Below are positions 63,783-64,000 of a DNA stretch of 64,000 nt, in pieces. A program made the position numbers and the translations under genes. The DNA comes from Nitronereus sp964503895 (GTDB lineage: Bacteria; Nitrospirota; Nitrospiria; Nitrospirales; UBA8639): assembly GCA_964503895.1 (NCBI GenBank), contig CAZDCF010000006.1:21156-85155 (forward strand), in the 5' to 3' direction. The notes beneath the pieces were generated by a model. That model was not told where the DNA came from. It saw only the letters and a program-made list of their open reading frames with translations, and made no database searches. Each line of letters starts with the position of its first letter. Position 1 is the stretch's first letter.

Positions 63783-63907
63783 GACGTTCCTCACCTATTG
63801 TGAACCACAAGTGGCTCGGTTAAGTTAAAAATACATGTTATCGGACTTCGGACGATTTATGATCAAGAAACTCAATTGTTTTAAGGGGTTGTACCATCAA
63901 ACCAACT

Positions 63908-63936
63908 ATGATAAACCTGCGTTATCCACAAGTCAA
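63908..63936 (-). promoter_or_regulatory. Sigma70-type promoter of the ilvB operon
   Basis: TTGACT at 63931-63936, a 17-base spacer and TATCAT at 63908-63913 on the minus strand, five of six matches in both boxes. The predicted 5' UTR is about 118 bases and has a 6-bp hairpin (GAGCCA/TGGTTC) shortly before the SD. Confidence 0.65.
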
Positions 63937-63958
63937 CAAAGACCCCTTCCACATTGGA

Positions 63959-63988
63959 TGCTTGAGGCCAAGCCCTTAAGCATTTTTT
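63959..63988 (+). terminator. Possible plus-strand terminator at the right edge
   Basis: TGCTTGAGG pairs with CCTTAAGCA (9 bp, one G-U) around a six-base loop and is followed by six T. It lies upstream of the ilvB promoter and points away from it; no plus-strand gene precedes it in the window. Confidence 0.45.
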
Positions 63989-64000
63989 AAGTAACCATTT

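Noticed and set aside
63795..63900. Leader peptide before ilvB
   Set aside because: A 19-codon ATG frame exists in the 5' UTR but has few Leu, Ile or Val codons and no terminator follows it.
1..64000. Mobile elements, CRISPR arrays, defence or biosynthetic gene islands
   Set aside because: No transposase, integrase, array of spaced repeats or toxin-antitoxin pair was seen; gene content is core metabolism throughout.

Overview
The window reads as chromosomal core sequence of a Gram-negative, free-living, autotroph-like bacterium. It has moderate GC and long co-directional biosynthetic operons. It carries exported proteins with Sec signals, an NhaD-type sodium/proton antiporter, a cupredoxin, a SurA-N anchored chaperone-like protein and complete branched-chain and aspartate-family amino-acid synthesis including citramalate synthase. 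My best guess is a Nitrospira-like member of Nitrospirota, possibly marine or alkali-tolerant, but this is inference from gene content and not a database result. I see no prophage, insertion sequence, CRISPR array or defence island, and almost all the DNA is ordinary housekeeping sequence.

Layout. 1-7.1 kb (minus): the 5' end of an IHF-alpha-type gene, then cimA, lysC, thrC, hom and an AlaC-like aminotransferase (aspartate family and isoleucine precursor). 7.4-13.1 kb (plus): pdxJ, nnrE-nnrD fusion, tsaE, mutS, closed by a strong bidirectional terminator. 13.2-14.7 kb (minus): a two-gene operon of unknown small exported proteins with a good promoter, a 5' hairpin and very strong Shine-Dalgarno (SD) sites. 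14.8-24.7 kb (minus): M16 protease, pnp, rpsO, truB, rbfA, ylxP-like, infB, nusA, rimP (the classic translation/transcription operon), preceded by a terminator-bearing leader and tRNA-Lys(UUU), with purA upstream. 26.9-29.5 kb (minus): folD, methylenetetrahydrofolate reductase, panB (one-carbon units feeding pantothenate). 29.5-31.3 kb (plus): a beta-propeller protein overlapping a Cys-rich putative zinc protein. 31.3-40.1 kb (minus): DUF177 protein, rpmF, plsX, fabH, enoyl-ACP reductase, fabD, fabG, acpP, fabF, rnc, cyclophilin, i.e. a complete type II fatty-acid synthesis cluster. 40.2-45.4 kb (minus): pgsA, ispE, prs, rplY, pth, then rpsF, ssb, rpsR. 45.5-50.8 kb: nhaD, a small unknown gene behind a long inverted repeat, a large exported TPR-like protein with a cupredoxin, and a SurA-N protein. 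51-63.8 kb (minus): ilvB, ilvN, ilvC, psd, pssA, leuA, leuB, NHL protein, asd, DUF2905 protein, SpoIID-like, queA, with a good sigma70-type promoter before ilvB.

The most notable observation is between pssA and leuA. A 31-codon reading frame with seven leucine codons and its own SD is followed by a 10-bp terminator hairpin with a U-run just before the leuA SD. An 8-nt segment after the leader stop is perfectly complementary to the terminator's loop and 3' arm. This has the parts of a ribosome-mediated leucine attenuator placed inside a large ilv-psd-pssA-leu operon. Other points worth a second look are the exported-protein operon at 13.2-14.7 kb, the inverted repeat at 47.03-47.08 kb, the tRNA-Lys/terminator leader before rimP, and a palindrome upstream of the fatty-acid operon.
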